64,000 nt of DNA from CAZBMD01 sp964493325 (GCA_964493325.1 CAZBMD010000002.1:124001-188000); one strand, 5' to 3'; shown: positions 41,939 through 51,371, counted from the stretch's first letter. Made by a program: numbers and translations. The notes: generated by a model from the letters alone, not told the origin.

Positions 41939-42901
41939 TTATTCTGCTATCTCAAAGCCGATAGCTTCTTGCTCTGTTCCCATCAGTGGATCGGTTTGAT
42001 CGCTGTCGTCTGTGAGGATTACGCCAAGAGTACCTCCTCCGGCGGCAACTGTACCTAGACCAAGAGCCGTTGTTCCTAAGGCTCCAGCAGCTAGGGTTCC
42101 ACCGATTATTTTTTCCTTAGCAGATAAGCCTGATTTTGCTTTTTTAATATCGGCTTCGGGTACTTTTGCTAGTTGTGATTCTAGAGGCAACTTAGCGTCA
42201 GATGAAGCAACTTGCTCTGAAGCACCTTCACTTTGCGGCTGTTTTTCTTGAAGCTCAGTATCTGGTTTCTTTAAATTTTTCTTTGCACGTTCAAGTTCGG
42301 CTTCCGTTATTTGCAGCTTTGGTGGCATGGTAGATTTTACCACCGCAAGATCGGGCGCTGGAGGTATTTCGACTTTGATAGGAGCTGGTTCTACTGGTTG
42401 AGCCTTTGGCTCAGTTTGGATATCTTGCTTAATCTCAATCCGTTCGCTAGCTGGTCTAATGGTGGTTTTGGCTTGTAATGTATCGCTCGTGATGTTTGGG
42501 GTAGATTGTCTTTGGGATATAGTTGCAGCATCTTGTTTTTGCATTGGTTGCTCTAATGTGATTGATTCTCTAGATTGAGCTACTGGGTCTACTATTATAA
42601 TGTTAGATTCAGAGTCTGGCCGTGTTATTTTTGGAGTAAGGATTGTTGTCTTTTGTTCATCTTGAACAGGTGCTTTGTGTTGCAGTTCATGATCAATAGT
42701 ACTTTTCATTTCGCTTGATTTTATGTTTGGATGACTTTCTGCTGGTTGGTTCCCTTTTGCGAATTTCATTAAGTTGAGCATGCTTATGCCGTGAACTCCT
42801 GGAGCTGGTGATGCTGAATGTTGATTCATTGCTGTAATACAATTGAACGTAAGTCCCATTACGAGTATTCCGCCAAAATTAATTTTTTTAAAATTCTTCA
42901 C
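41939..42901 (-). CDS. Secreted Gly/Ala-segment family protein
   Basis: Start taken as GTG at 42901, which gives a signal peptide (KNFKKINFGGILVMGLTFNC) aligned with that of the 40944 gene and has AAGGAG upstream. 320 residues. The middle is a long disordered Pro/Gln/Thr/Glu-rich region. The C-terminal domain reads KSGLSAKEKIIGGTLAAGAL, glycine-rich segment, and tail EQEAIGFEIAE. Last gene of a putative five-gene operon starting at 45721. Confidence 0.68.
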   Translation of the reverse strand: MKNFKKINFGGILVMGLTFNCITAMNQHSASPAPGVHGISMLNLMKFAKGNQPAESHPNIKSSEMKSTIDHELQHKAPVQDEQKTTILTPKITRPDSESNIIIVDPVAQSRESITLEQPMQKQDAATISQRQSTPNITSDTLQAKTTIRPASERIEIKQDIQTEPKAQPVEPAPIKVEIPPAPDLAVVKSTMPPKLQITEAELERAKKNLKKPDTELQEKQPQSEGASEQVASSDAKLPLESQLAKVPEADIKKAKSGLSAKEKIIGGTLAAGALGTTALGLGTVAAGGGTLGVILTDDSDQTDPLMGTEQEAIGFEIAE

Positions 42902-42938
42902 ACGAATCTCCTTTTTTACCTTCAATCTTTGTGCATGG

Positions 42939-43640
42939 CTATTGTTCTTCTTCAACTTCTATATCACTGCTTTGTCCAGGAGCCTGGGCGCTTGTGTCTG
43001 TAGTCTCTTGGGCGGCAGATGCTGCTGCGCCAATCGTGGCTATAACGCCGGCTCCAGCAAGGGCAGTGCCAGCTCCTGCTATGCCAAGGCCAAGTCCCAC
43101 TTTGTCTCCTGTTGATAAACGTGGTTTTTTCGCAGCTTCGTCATTGCTTTTTAGGTCAACTTTCTTATTTTCTGGGCTCGTAAAAACAAAGCGCTCTGGG
43201 TGTTGATAAGGAATATATTCGTCAAGTGAATCGATGCTATCACGCGAGTAGCGGGGGGATGAGTAAATACTTCCTCTTTCATCATTTCGAGTCTCAGATT
43301 GGTTCTGCTGATGGATTGAGTTTCGACCGTAAGGAATGGAGCTTATCGGATCGAGAGCTGTAACTTCGTTTGTTGAGACAGGGCGTTTGGGAGCTTCGTC
43401 TTTTTTTTCACTTTCTTTTGGAGCATAGATTATTTTGTCGCGAGGAAACATTTTTTCAAATTCTGCGTTTTTGTCTTCAAGCTTTTTTTGTTCTATTGCA
43501 TGTTGTATTTCATGTGGAGGTGGTACTTTTTTCCATTCGGTATATTCAGGAATAACTCGCTTTGTTGCATGCAGTGAACTGAAAGCCAGCGAGATCATCA
43601 TAAGTTTGATAGTTACATGAAGCCTTTTAAAACTTTTCAT
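42939..43640 (-). CDS. Secreted Gly/Ala-segment family protein
   Basis: 233 residues. Signal peptide (KSFKRLHVTIKLMMISLAFS), polar region rich in Arg, Ser and Tyr (RGSIYSSPRYSRDSIDSLDE). The C-terminal domain reads KPRLSTGDKVGLGLGIAGAG, hydrophobic segment, and tail SSDIEVEEEQ. AAAGGGG precedes the ATG. Spaced 37 bases from the next start, so co-transcribed. Confidence 0.68.
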   Translation of the reverse strand: MKSFKRLHVTIKLMMISLAFSSLHATKRVIPEYTEWKKVPPPHEIQHAIEQKKLEDKNAEFEKMFPRDKIIYAPKESEKKDEAPKRPVSTNEVTALDPISSIPYGRNSIHQQNQSETRNDERGSIYSSPRYSRDSIDSLDEYIPYQHPERFVFTSPENKKVDLKSNDEAAKKPRLSTGDKVGLGLGIAGAGTALAGAGVIATIGAAASAAQETTDTSAQAPGQSSDIEVEEEQ

Positions 43641-43660
43641 TTTAGCCCCTTTTTTTAATG

Positions 43661-44554
43661 CTATTCAATAGTTACAATTACTCTGCCTTCTTCATCGGTT
43701 GTCGGTGCTGAAGGACTTCCTCCTGCTTGTTGTGCACCAAGCTGGTCCATGGCTTCGCTTTTGAGCGCTAGTCCTGCGCCAATTGTTGCAATGGTTGCAA
43801 CTGCACCGGTTCCAACCGCAGCAATTGTTCCGCCGTACAAAAGTTTATCGTGACTGGTGGATGCGGCTGTAATCTTTTCAGTGAACGATTGTTTTTTTAG
43901 CAGATTGTCGCGTTCTTTTTTTATGTGATTCTGTTGTTCATATAATTCTGCTAGTCGGTCTTTGGCTTCTTGCTTTTCGGCATCGTTCTTTGCGCCTGTG
44001 AGCATTTTCTGGTTTGCAGCAATTTCTTTTTCAACATCCTTCAGCTCTGATTTCTTTGCATTGATATCTGCTGCTCGTTGATGTTCTTTTTCTTGTTTTC
44101 TTTGTTGGTCAATGTTATAGCGTTCTATTATTGTTCCTTTTTTTGGATCTATTTTTGATAATGCTTCTAGATCTTCTTTTGCCTGAGCTATTTGTTGTTG
44201 AGTTTGTTCTAGGCGAGCTTGGGTTTCGTTAATTCCTTTTTCTGTTTTTGCATTTTTGCGCATTAATTCCGCCGTCTTAGCTGCTTCTTCTAATGTTTTT
44301 ATTTCGGTTTGTTTATCAAGAATTTTTTTAGGAGCGGCTATTCGTTCTGTGCGATTATCAATGGTTGTATTTATTGAGTCCATGGTCCTAATAAGACCTG
44401 GCTTTTTAGCTACAGATTGATCGTGTGTTGTTGTTTTTTGGACTTCTGTTTGCGCTTTTTGCAGTTTTTGCATTTCCAGATAATTCATTGCAGCATGCAG
44501 GTTGGCAACGCTCATCAGGAGAAGCAGAGTAAAAAAATTTATTACTTTCAGCAT
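43661..44554 (-). CDS. Secreted coiled-coil member of the Gly/Ala-segment family
   Basis: 297 residues. Signal peptide (VINFFTLLLLMSVANLHAA), then a long coiled coil (about residues 65-215; ETQARLEQTQQQIAQAKEDL). The hydrophobic segment is GGTIAAVGTGAVATIATIGA. The tail ends EEGRVIVTIE. Heptads resemble structural rod proteins. Middle gene of the operon. Confidence 0.66.
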   Translation of the reverse strand: MLKVINFFTLLLLMSVANLHAAMNYLEMQKLQKAQTEVQKTTTHDQSVAKKPGLIRTMDSINTTIDNRTERIAAPKKILDKQTEIKTLEEAAKTAELMRKNAKTEKGINETQARLEQTQQQIAQAKEDLEALSKIDPKKGTIIERYNIDQQRKQEKEHQRAADINAKKSELKDVEKEIAANQKMLTGAKNDAEKQEAKDRLAELYEQQNHIKKERDNLLKKQSFTEKITAASTSHDKLLYGGTIAAVGTGAVATIATIGAGLALKSEAMDQLGAQQAGGSPSAPTTDEEGRVIVTIE

Positions 44555-44580
44555 GGTTTTTTGCTCCTGTGTGACAAGCT

Positions 44581-45513
44581 TTATTCATCAATCAACGCGA
44601 TAACATCTGAGCTACTTGCTCCTGTACTGCTTGTTGTAGTTGTACCGCTCGAGCCAACTGTCGTATCGCCGATAGTAATCGCAATGTTTTGTCCTGACTG
44701 TCCAGACGAGGAGGCCGGCGCATCATCATCTGGAATAAAATTGGTCACTCCAGCAGCTTCAAGTCCTACAAGGCCGGCAAGGGCTGCAGTACCTGCGCCA
44801 CCAACCCCAAGGGCTCCACCTTCAGCTCCTGATCTAAGCTTGTCTTTAAATTTGTCTCTTTTGCGCTTTGCAGTTTCTTCTTCTAGAGTTTCTTTTTGAC
44901 TGAAAATCACTTTTGCTTCTGGAGAAAGACTTTCAAGATAAGCTTTTTTAGCTTGCTCTCGTTCAGGCCCAGGAGGCATTGATTTATAAGCTGGTTTTTG
45001 GGCTTCTATTACGGCTTTAGCTTGTGCTTCGGCTGCGGCTTCAGCTTTTTCCAGTTCTTTTCTTGCTTGTTCAGCTTCTGCTTGAGCAATTTTTGCTTCA
45101 GCTTCGGCTTCGGCTTTTTCTTGGGCTCTTTTGGCCTGTGCAGCTTCGGCTTCGGCTTTTTCTTGAGCTCTTTTAGCCTGAGCAGCTTCGGCTTCGGCTT
45201 TTTCTCGCGCGATTCTCATTTGCTCGAATTGTTTTTGGTAAGTGGTAATCGTTGTTTTTGCTTGTTCCTCGGCATAATCGGCTTCATCTTTAGGTTTGTT
45301 TCGCAACAATAATGGAGCCTTTTCTGCTTCTTTTCTTAGTTCTTGGGCTTTAATTTGTTGAAGAAGACCCACTCCCAGACTTGGGAGTGCAGGTGCGATT
45401 AATGAGTGAGGCCTCGATCCTTGCTCTATCATTTTTGCCGTTTTAGCAGTGTGGATAAAGAGCAGAGCGCAGGAAATAATAAGCATGTGTTGATATCTAT
45501 GAAACAACAGCAT
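44581..45513 (-). CDS. Secreted coiled-coil member with tandem 14-residue repeats
   Basis: 310 residues. A hydrophobic N-terminus (HMLIISCALLFIHTA) is followed by a highly charged helix with tandem AQAKRAQEKAEAEA repeats (about residues 103-145). A second helical part leads to SGAEGGALGVGGAGTAALAG, a hydrophobic segment, then a Ser/Thr/Gly-rich tail ending SDVIALIDE. The glycine segment and tail place it in the local family. GGGGTAGG precedes the ATG. Confidence 0.66.
   Translation of the reverse strand: MLLFHRYQHMLIISCALLFIHTAKTAKMIEQGSRPHSLIAPALPSLGVGLLQQIKAQELRKEAEKAPLLLRNKPKDEADYAEEQAKTTITTYQKQFEQMRIAREKAEAEAAQAKRAQEKAEAEAAQAKRAQEKAEAEAEAKIAQAEAEQARKELEKAEAAAEAQAKAVIEAQKPAYKSMPPGPEREQAKKAYLESLSPEAKVIFSQKETLEEETAKRKRDKFKDKLRSGAEGGALGVGGAGTAALAGLVGLEAAGVTNFIPDDDAPASSSGQSGQNIAITIGDTTVGSSGTTTTSSTGASSSDVIALIDE
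45100..45205. repeat. 42-bp tandem repeat inside the 44581 gene
   Basis: About two and a half copies of a 42-bp unit encode AQAKRAQEKAEAEA. Units at 45131-45172 and 45173-45211 differ at few positions, so copy number may vary between strains. Confidence 0.8.
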
Positions 45514-45517
45514 AATC

Positions 45518-45721
45518 CTACCCCTTATTATTTTTAGATTGTTGGTATTTAAGTTTTTCTTTACCTGCTAGACGTAATTTTGCTCGAATTTTTTCGCATA
45601 CATCCTGAGTCGAATCACTTGAGCTTTCTGATGTTCGTGCAAACGAAATAGTGCTCAAGCATCCGCAGATGACGGTTGCTCCCAAGAGTATGCTCATGGA
45701 GATGATTATTATTCTTTTCAT
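45518..45721 (-). CDS. Small exported peptide, possible lipoprotein
   Basis: 67 residues. Hydrophobic N-terminus IIIISMSILLGATVICGCLS with a Cys pair that could be a lipobox (TVIC or ICGC). The rest is polar and Lys-rich. AAAGGAG lies upstream of the ATG. Its stop is 4 bases from the next start, so it heads the 45721-41939 operon. No Gly/Ala segment. Real gene judged by spacing and ribosome binding site. Confidence 0.55.
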   Translation of the reverse strand: MKRIIIISMSILLGATVICGCLSTISFARTSESSSDSTQDVCEKIRAKLRLAGKEKLKYQQSKNNKG

Positions 45722-45828
45722 TACTTTAAAACTCCTTTGTGTCTTTACTATTCAGGTCTATAGTTACTTTGACACAAAGTTATTGCTGATTGCAATAATT
45801 AAAGTTTTTATATTGATCTGGCGTTGAT

Positions 45829-47559
45829 TTAGCGTTTGTTTATTCCTGGCAATAAATCAAAAGTTGAGGCAGACGGTCTGGGTACGCCCAATATTTTTGC
45901 AAGTGTTACGGGCACTTGAGGAATCCACACAGGGCAGCTGATTTTTTTAGGTTCCAGGACTTTATCTTGATAGATTATCAGCGGTACATGCGTGTCGTAA
46001 TCATATGGAGAGCGGTGTGAGGTTCCGGCTTCGTGTTTGGTCAGAATGCTGTAGGGCGCTGGCATGCAGATAAGGTCGCCCGATCTGCCTTCGTAGAGTT
46101 GGTATTTGAAATAGTTTTCAAGGTGTCCCGACCCAAAGGTTGTATTTTTGAGTTCATCGAAGGTCCATACCGATTTGATGCCTGGTTTGGCGGCGATAAT
46201 TTCTTTGAGCCGATTCATGATTTGTTTTTGCGTTGCTTCTTCCTGTGCTGCAAGTTGCACTTTGTCCACGTAAAATTGGTTGGTTTTAAAATGTTGAACA
46301 AAATTGGCAATTCCAAATTCTTGTTCAATGGCTGTGTTCATTTCTTCTTTGAGCGGTTTGACCATGATTCGTTTGGCAAGTGACATTCCTTTGCCGGCAA
46401 CAACTTCTGGAATGGGAGCAATGCCATGGTCTGCTGTCAGAACAAAGAGTGTTTTACGCTTTCCAGCTTTTTTGTGAGCAAAGTAGATAAAATCCATAAG
46501 TTGTTTATCCAGGTGGTAGATCATGTCGATAATTTCTAGGCTATCAGGGCCATAGACGTGTCCTAGCATATCGAGTGATGATAGTGATATCCAGAGCAAA
46601 AGTTTATCTGGGCCAGTACGGGTAAGGTTATGATTAATGCAGCTGCGTGCAAGGTCAAAAAGTAGCTGATTGGCGGTAGGGAGTTTGGTGAAAAGCAACT
46701 TTTCTTCTGCATCTTTGTATTTACCTTGAAGTTTTTTCATTGGTAGTTTACGAATGAATTCCATTGGAAGAAGTGTATTTGCCAGTTGCTGTTTGAATGA
46801 TGAAAATTTATAGTTGTGAATGGTTGAAAACCGGTAAGCGTTATTATTTGGGTGGTGAAACAGCGGCCAACGTATGTTCTTTATTTTTGTCAGGTCGTGT
46901 TGTTTGTTAAATTTTATTATCCATTCAGGAAGTTCAGGAAAAAAGGCTTTACTCGAGGTGAAATTGAGCGTTGCATTATCAAACCACACCGGTTTGCCCA
47001 GCTTGCCACTCATGCCAATGGCTGCGCGCGGTTTGTATGATAGTGAATAGACCTTGCTTGGTTTAGCTGGGCTGGATTGCATGGTCACTTGGTCAGAAAG
47101 ACCATCGACCATAATTGCTTTGGCCGAAGCGCCGTAGGGACAAAGAAGCTCGTTGCAAAAAGAAGCAGCATCAGGTGCAAAATCCAGAACCCCTGCTTTG
47201 GTGTTGTCCCCTTCTACCCAGTCATTGCAGATAACGCCATGGTCTTTGGCAAGTGTGCCGGTATTCAGTGCGGTGTGTCCGGTTGCCGTTGCCGGTGTGC
47301 CGTGCGGGTGGTGCGCATCGGTGTAGTTGATGCCTTTGTCCATCAAAAACTTAAAGCCGTACTTGAAGTTTTTTGAGAGATTGGTGAAGTAGTGGTATGC
47401 AAATTGGTCAATAACAATAACAACCGTGAGCTTGGGTTCGTTCTTGGTAGAAGTTTTGGTTTGTGTAGGTACTTTATTCGTATGGGTGTCACCGTGCAGC
47501 AACGGTGGAACCGTCATGATGGTGGCAAGTAGAATAAACGAAAAAAACGACTGATTCAT
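45829..47559 (-). CDS. Secreted PafA-like alkaline phosphatase (copy 1)
   Basis: 576 residues with signal peptide (FFSFILLATIMTVPPLLHG). Alkaline-phosphatase superfamily: first metal Asp in LTVVIVIDQFAYHYF, a nucleophile region HGTPATATGHTALNTGTLAK, and later TADHGIAPIPE and GTSHRSPYDYDTHVPLIIY metal-binding blocks. Like Flavobacterium PafA, it probably releases phosphate from monoesters in the periplasm or outside. Paralogous to the next gene over its whole length. Confidence 0.9.
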   Translation of the reverse strand: MNQSFFSFILLATIMTVPPLLHGDTHTNKVPTQTKTSTKNEPKLTVVIVIDQFAYHYFTNLSKNFKYGFKFLMDKGINYTDAHHPHGTPATATGHTALNTGTLAKDHGVICNDWVEGDNTKAGVLDFAPDAASFCNELLCPYGASAKAIMVDGLSDQVTMQSSPAKPSKVYSLSYKPRAAIGMSGKLGKPVWFDNATLNFTSSKAFFPELPEWIIKFNKQHDLTKIKNIRWPLFHHPNNNAYRFSTIHNYKFSSFKQQLANTLLPMEFIRKLPMKKLQGKYKDAEEKLLFTKLPTANQLLFDLARSCINHNLTRTGPDKLLLWISLSSLDMLGHVYGPDSLEIIDMIYHLDKQLMDFIYFAHKKAGKRKTLFVLTADHGIAPIPEVVAGKGMSLAKRIMVKPLKEEMNTAIEQEFGIANFVQHFKTNQFYVDKVQLAAQEEATQKQIMNRLKEIIAAKPGIKSVWTFDELKNTTFGSGHLENYFKYQLYEGRSGDLICMPAPYSILTKHEAGTSHRSPYDYDTHVPLIIYQDKVLEPKKISCPVWIPQVPVTLAKILGVPRPSASTFDLLPGINKR

Positions 47560-47571
47560 GAAGGCTCCTTA

Positions 47572-49224
47572 TTAAATTCCAGGCAAGATGCCATAGGGCG
47601 ACGAACCTGGTTTTGAAATTCTTAAAAGATGAGCAAGGGTAACGGGTAACTGAGGGATCCAGACTTTTTGTTTGATTATGCCCGGTTTTAGGTGTTTGTG
47701 ATGGTAAAAAATGAGCGGCACGTGTGTATCGTAATCGTAGGGACTTTGGTGCGATGTTCCTGTTTCGTAATTGGTAACTTGGCAAAATGGGTGAGGCTGG
47801 ATAATAATATCGCCGGTACGGTTGGCAAATAATTGGTTCTTGTAAAATTGTTCGTACGAATCGGGTTGGCATACAAGCGCTTGCAGTTCATTAAAGGTCC
47901 AAGCTTCTTTGATGCCAGGTTCTGATTTGAGTATTTTTTTGATATCGTTCAAGATTTGTAGTTGTGTTGCTTGGTCTTGCGCTTGAAAAACGGTGTGATT
48001 GAGAACAAAACTTGTTGGTTCAAAGCAAGAAACAATATTTGGAATATTGTATGTTTTTTCAAGTTCGACGTTCATTGTACGGATCAAATTTTTTGCGATA
48101 ATTCTACGGGCATGCGGGTAGCCTTTTTGAGCCATAATTTCTGGTAGCGGTGCGATGCCGTGATCGGCGGTCAAAACGAGCATAAAGTTTTTTTTGCCAA
48201 CCGTTTTTTCTAAAAATTTTATAAATACATTAAGCTGTCTGTCCACATGGTAAATGGTATCAATAATTTCCATGCTATCGGGTCCATACACGTGACCTGC
48301 AAGGTCAAGGTTGCTCAGTGAGACCCACAAAAGCATGCGGCTGTGGCGGTCAAAATTTTTTCTGATGCATTCTTGGGCGCATTCAAGCAAGAGCTTGCCT
48401 GACGCAGGTGTTTTTAAATAAAGGTCGTAGGGTGTAGCGGTTGTTTTATCCAGTTGGACTTCTTTTTTATCAATAAAGCTAAAGGGCAGGCCTGCAAACT
48501 GGTAGTGGCGCGTAAAGGGGAATCTGTAGGCTTTGTGCGATGCGTGGTGAACACTTTTCCAGGTTACAGTTGTCAGTTGCTCTATTTTGTGGTGTTTATT
48601 GAAAGCGGTGAGCCACGAAGGGAGCTGCGTAAAATAACGTTCGCTCGAGGTAAATCCTCCTGCTTTTTCGTCAAACCAGATTGCTTTTCCTAGCCTGTTT
48701 GCCATGGAAAGCGCAGGGTACGACTTGAGCGAGAGCGCAAATACTTTTGCTTTTTTATCAGGTTTTTCGGATAACAAGAATTGGTCAGAAAAACCATCAA
48801 CTGCTGTGTGGTGGCACGATTTGCCTGTGTTGTAAAATCCGTCTTTTGAAAAAACGCGCGCATGTCCGCTGGTATCAGATTCAAACGGGATTTTGTAGCA
48901 TCGGTCGTTAAGCCACTGATTAAGAACCGCCCCATGGTCGCGCGGTAGCGTGCCGGTGCTGATGGCGTGGTGTCCGGGCGTGGTTTCGGGGATGCCATGG
49001 GGGTGGAACGCATTTTGGAATACAACACCCTGTTTGAGTAATTTTTTCAAACCACCTGTAAAATTTTTACTCAATTTATCCAGGTAGTGATGAGCCAATT
49101 GATCAATGACGATAACAACGGTCAAGTAAGGTTCATCATGCTTTGCAGCAGGTTTTGCTAAACTGGTGATGGAAAATATGATAAGCGCTGAAAGTATGCA
49201 AGAAAAATGTTTCTTGAATGGCAT
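47572..49224 (-). CDS. Secreted PafA-like alkaline phosphatase (copy 2)
   Basis: Start at 49224, with AAGGAG upstream, giving 550 residues and a signal peptide (HFSCILSALIIFSITSLAKP). Conserved blocks are LTVVIVIDQLAHHYL, HGIPETTPGHHAISTGTLPR, TADHGIAPLPE and GTSHQSPYDYDTHVPLIFY. The nucleophile-site Thr is in ETTPGH, whereas copy 1 has ATATGH. The pair arose by tandem duplication; they are 12 bases apart and co-transcribed. Divergence suggests separate substrates. Confidence 0.9.
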   Translation of the reverse strand: MPFKKHFSCILSALIIFSITSLAKPAAKHDEPYLTVVIVIDQLAHHYLDKLSKNFTGGLKKLLKQGVVFQNAFHPHGIPETTPGHHAISTGTLPRDHGAVLNQWLNDRCYKIPFESDTSGHARVFSKDGFYNTGKSCHHTAVDGFSDQFLLSEKPDKKAKVFALSLKSYPALSMANRLGKAIWFDEKAGGFTSSERYFTQLPSWLTAFNKHHKIEQLTTVTWKSVHHASHKAYRFPFTRHYQFAGLPFSFIDKKEVQLDKTTATPYDLYLKTPASGKLLLECAQECIRKNFDRHSRMLLWVSLSNLDLAGHVYGPDSMEIIDTIYHVDRQLNVFIKFLEKTVGKKNFMLVLTADHGIAPLPEIMAQKGYPHARRIIAKNLIRTMNVELEKTYNIPNIVSCFEPTSFVLNHTVFQAQDQATQLQILNDIKKILKSEPGIKEAWTFNELQALVCQPDSYEQFYKNQLFANRTGDIIIQPHPFCQVTNYETGTSHQSPYDYDTHVPLIFYHHKHLKPGIIKQKVWIPQLPVTLAHLLRISKPGSSPYGILPGI

Positions 49225-49294
49225 GAGTCTCCTTTTTATACTGATGTGGCCGATGCACAATGCGGTTTTATTATAAAAAACGATTTGAGAAAAA

Positions 49295-50308
49295 ATGAAT
49301 AGAATAAAAAAAACTGGTCCATTTTTATGGTGTGCTGCCTTTTTGTTAGCGCTTACGATGTCGCCTGTGTTGTCTTTGAATGTTCAATTGCTGAACGATG
49401 CAAGTGATATTCTGACTTCACAAAAAATTTGTTTGCGATGCACTATTGACGATCAGGAGCAGGGGATCTATAAAGATTCGATCCGTTTTTCTGTTGATGA
49501 GCCCTGCCTGTCGCTCAAAAGTTGGAAGGCTTCTGTTGAGCCGGTGACGAATTTTATTTCTCTCTTTAAGAAAAATAAAAAGATATTTGCGCAATCTTTT
49601 AACGTTGAGATTGTAACGGAATATGCAGATGCGCCTTCAACAAAGATCGCTCGGCCGCTGCGCGGTGCCTGCTTATATTTTGCCTGCATGATTTTATATA
49701 AAGATGGTACCAATAGGCTGTATAATCAACATATTTTTCTTGATACTGAAGCTGATGACAAGAGTTTACAATCGGCCGATCAGGGTAGAGATAATGCTGT
49801 TTCTTTGCATGAAAATTGCGAGACATTGTCTGTTGCAGGCAAGCAACAGCCTATTAGTTCGCTTAATCAGGATTTTGAATTTTTGCGCTCTTTGGGAGAA
49901 GCGTGGAGAGTGGTGAAAAAAACGGTCGTACGTGTGATTCCGTGCTGGGACTATGAAGCTTTGTATGAGCTACTGGTTTTTCTGTTTATCATTATGCTGG
50001 GTCTGCGGCTAGGAGCGCGTTGGTTATTTCCCCGATGGCTTTCTGTTGGTTTTGTGAATGAAGCTCTCTTGATTCTATTTTTCATTCTAGGTTCTTTTTG
50101 TCACCGATCGCTGCTTGGAGCTGCTTACGAACCAGCAATTCTCGTTGTGCGAGCTGTGGTGCTTTTGTGTGGAGCTTTGTATTGCATGATTACCGGGCAT
50201 GAGGGTTCGTTCTGGGGACGCCTGAAGCTTTTGGTTGGCTTTGTTGCAGCTTGTGCTGTTTTGCCGATGTTGGTTTGTGCTTGGCTTTTAAAGATTGGTT
50301 TCTTTTAA
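49295..50308 (+). CDS. Exported protein with C-terminal membrane domain, possibly DsbD-N-like
   Basis: 337 residues. Signal peptide (PFLWCAAFLLALTMSPVLSL), an extracytoplasmic beta-rich domain (residues 28-155) and four membrane helices at about 225-335. QGIYKDSIRFSVDEPCLSLK and the later Cys-containing strand RGACLYFACMILYKDG recall the N-terminal domain of DsbD, but the eight-helix CcdA part is absent. Assignment is weak. Its 3' end overlaps the convergent 50288 gene by 21 bases. Confidence 0.55.
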   Translation: MNRIKKTGPFLWCAAFLLALTMSPVLSLNVQLLNDASDILTSQKICLRCTIDDQEQGIYKDSIRFSVDEPCLSLKSWKASVEPVTNFISLFKKNKKIFAQSFNVEIVTEYADAPSTKIARPLRGACLYFACMILYKDGTNRLYNQHIFLDTEADDKSLQSADQGRDNAVSLHENCETLSVAGKQQPISSLNQDFEFLRSLGEAWRVVKKTVVRVIPCWDYEALYELLVFLFIIMLGLRLGARWLFPRWLSVGFVNEALLILFFILGSFCHRSLLGAAYEPAILVVRAVVLLCGALYCMITGHEGSFWGRLKLLVGFVAACAVLPMLVCAWLLKIGFF

Positions 50309-51229
50309 AGCTCTTTCCATCTCTCCCTGATTTTTTTTAGCTTCTTGCTGTATTGCTTTCAGTTCTTTTTTGAACTTCTCAAGACTTTCTTCCGCTTTTA
50401 TCTTTTGTTTTAGTTTTAACTCTTCTATTTGTTTTTCGCAATCAGCCTCTCTTTGCAGTTGCCGTTTTCTCAATTCTTCTTGTTCTCGTTCTAACATTAC
50501 TTGTGTTTCTGCTTGCATTTTGCGCAAGAAATCTTTATGTTTTTGTTTTCGTAATTCATCTTGTTTTTTGAGCTCTTCTTGCATATCGTTTGCTTCTTGC
50601 TTGCGCTGTTTGTCTATGAGGCTGGCTCTATCATGTTCTTGCTGTATTAATAGGTCTAATTCTTCTTGGTGTTTGTGTAACTGCTCGAGCTCTTGATTTA
50701 TTTCACATTTTTTACGTTCAAACTCTTCATCTATTAAGCGCAACTCTGCATCAAGTTCCTCTTGGAGCTTGCGCTGCACTTCTTTGTTGTCGTTATCGAT
50801 TTTCTGTTGACGTACCAGCTCTTTAGTAGCTTCTCTGAGTTGTAGCTTGATTTCCTCTTCAGCCCTTTGCTTCTGATTATTTTTGTCTTGATGGCTAGCA
50901 AGAACGTAAAAACCAATACATCCAATGGCTATAAGAGAACTACCAGCTACGACGCCGATAGCAAAGCAAATCTTTTGATCTTTTGAATGTTGCGGTGGAT
51001 TTGTGCGATGAACGGTGTTCGATTGATCGGCGATTGTCAGAGCCTGGATGATTGTATCTGATATCTCTTGGTTAGAATAGCCACGCACTGCGAGCCGTTT
51101 ATATATCTTTGCGATGGCATCAAGGTTATGCGGGTACTTTTTGTGAAAAGCCTCAATTGGGGTTGCTACAGCATGCGTAGCAAGATAAAGAAAAAATAGA
51201 GGACCTAAAAACTTTTTGAACATTAACAT
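50288..51229 (-). CDS. Membrane-anchored coiled-coil protein
   Basis: About 313 residues from ATG at 51229 (51223 is also possible). Signal peptide (FLGPLFFLYLATHAVATP), a small helical domain (YPHNLDAIAKIYKRLAVRGY), a membrane helix at about residues 90-110 (FAIGVVAGSSLIAIGCIGFY) and a C-terminal 200-residue charged coiled coil rich in Glu, Gln, Lys. Same layout as the 6356 gene. No enzymatic motif. Confidence 0.62.
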   Translation of the reverse strand: MLMFKKFLGPLFFLYLATHAVATPIEAFHKKYPHNLDAIAKIYKRLAVRGYSNQEISDTIIQALTIADQSNTVHRTNPPQHSKDQKICFAIGVVAGSSLIAIGCIGFYVLASHQDKNNQKQRAEEEIKLQLREATKELVRQQKIDNDNKEVQRKLQEELDAELRLIDEEFERKKCEINQELEQLHKHQEELDLLIQQEHDRASLIDKQRKQEANDMQEELKKQDELRKQKHKDFLRKMQAETQVMLEREQEELRKRQLQREADCEKQIEELKLKQKIKAEESLEKFKKELKAIQQEAKKNQGEMERALKETNL

Positions 51230-51371
51230 GCTTTCAATTGCAACCAAAATATAACGGTGAAGTCTGATAGAATAATCAAAAAAGTCAACTCTCTTTACTT
51301 TTAAAAATTCAAATTTGTAATATTGTTTATATGTTTACCTTACAAATGATTTTTTGGTAGAGGTTTGGTGT

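Noticed and set aside
45100..45205. Possible CRISPR
   Set aside because: The repeats are contiguous, in frame and without spacers; they encode a coiled-coil repeat.
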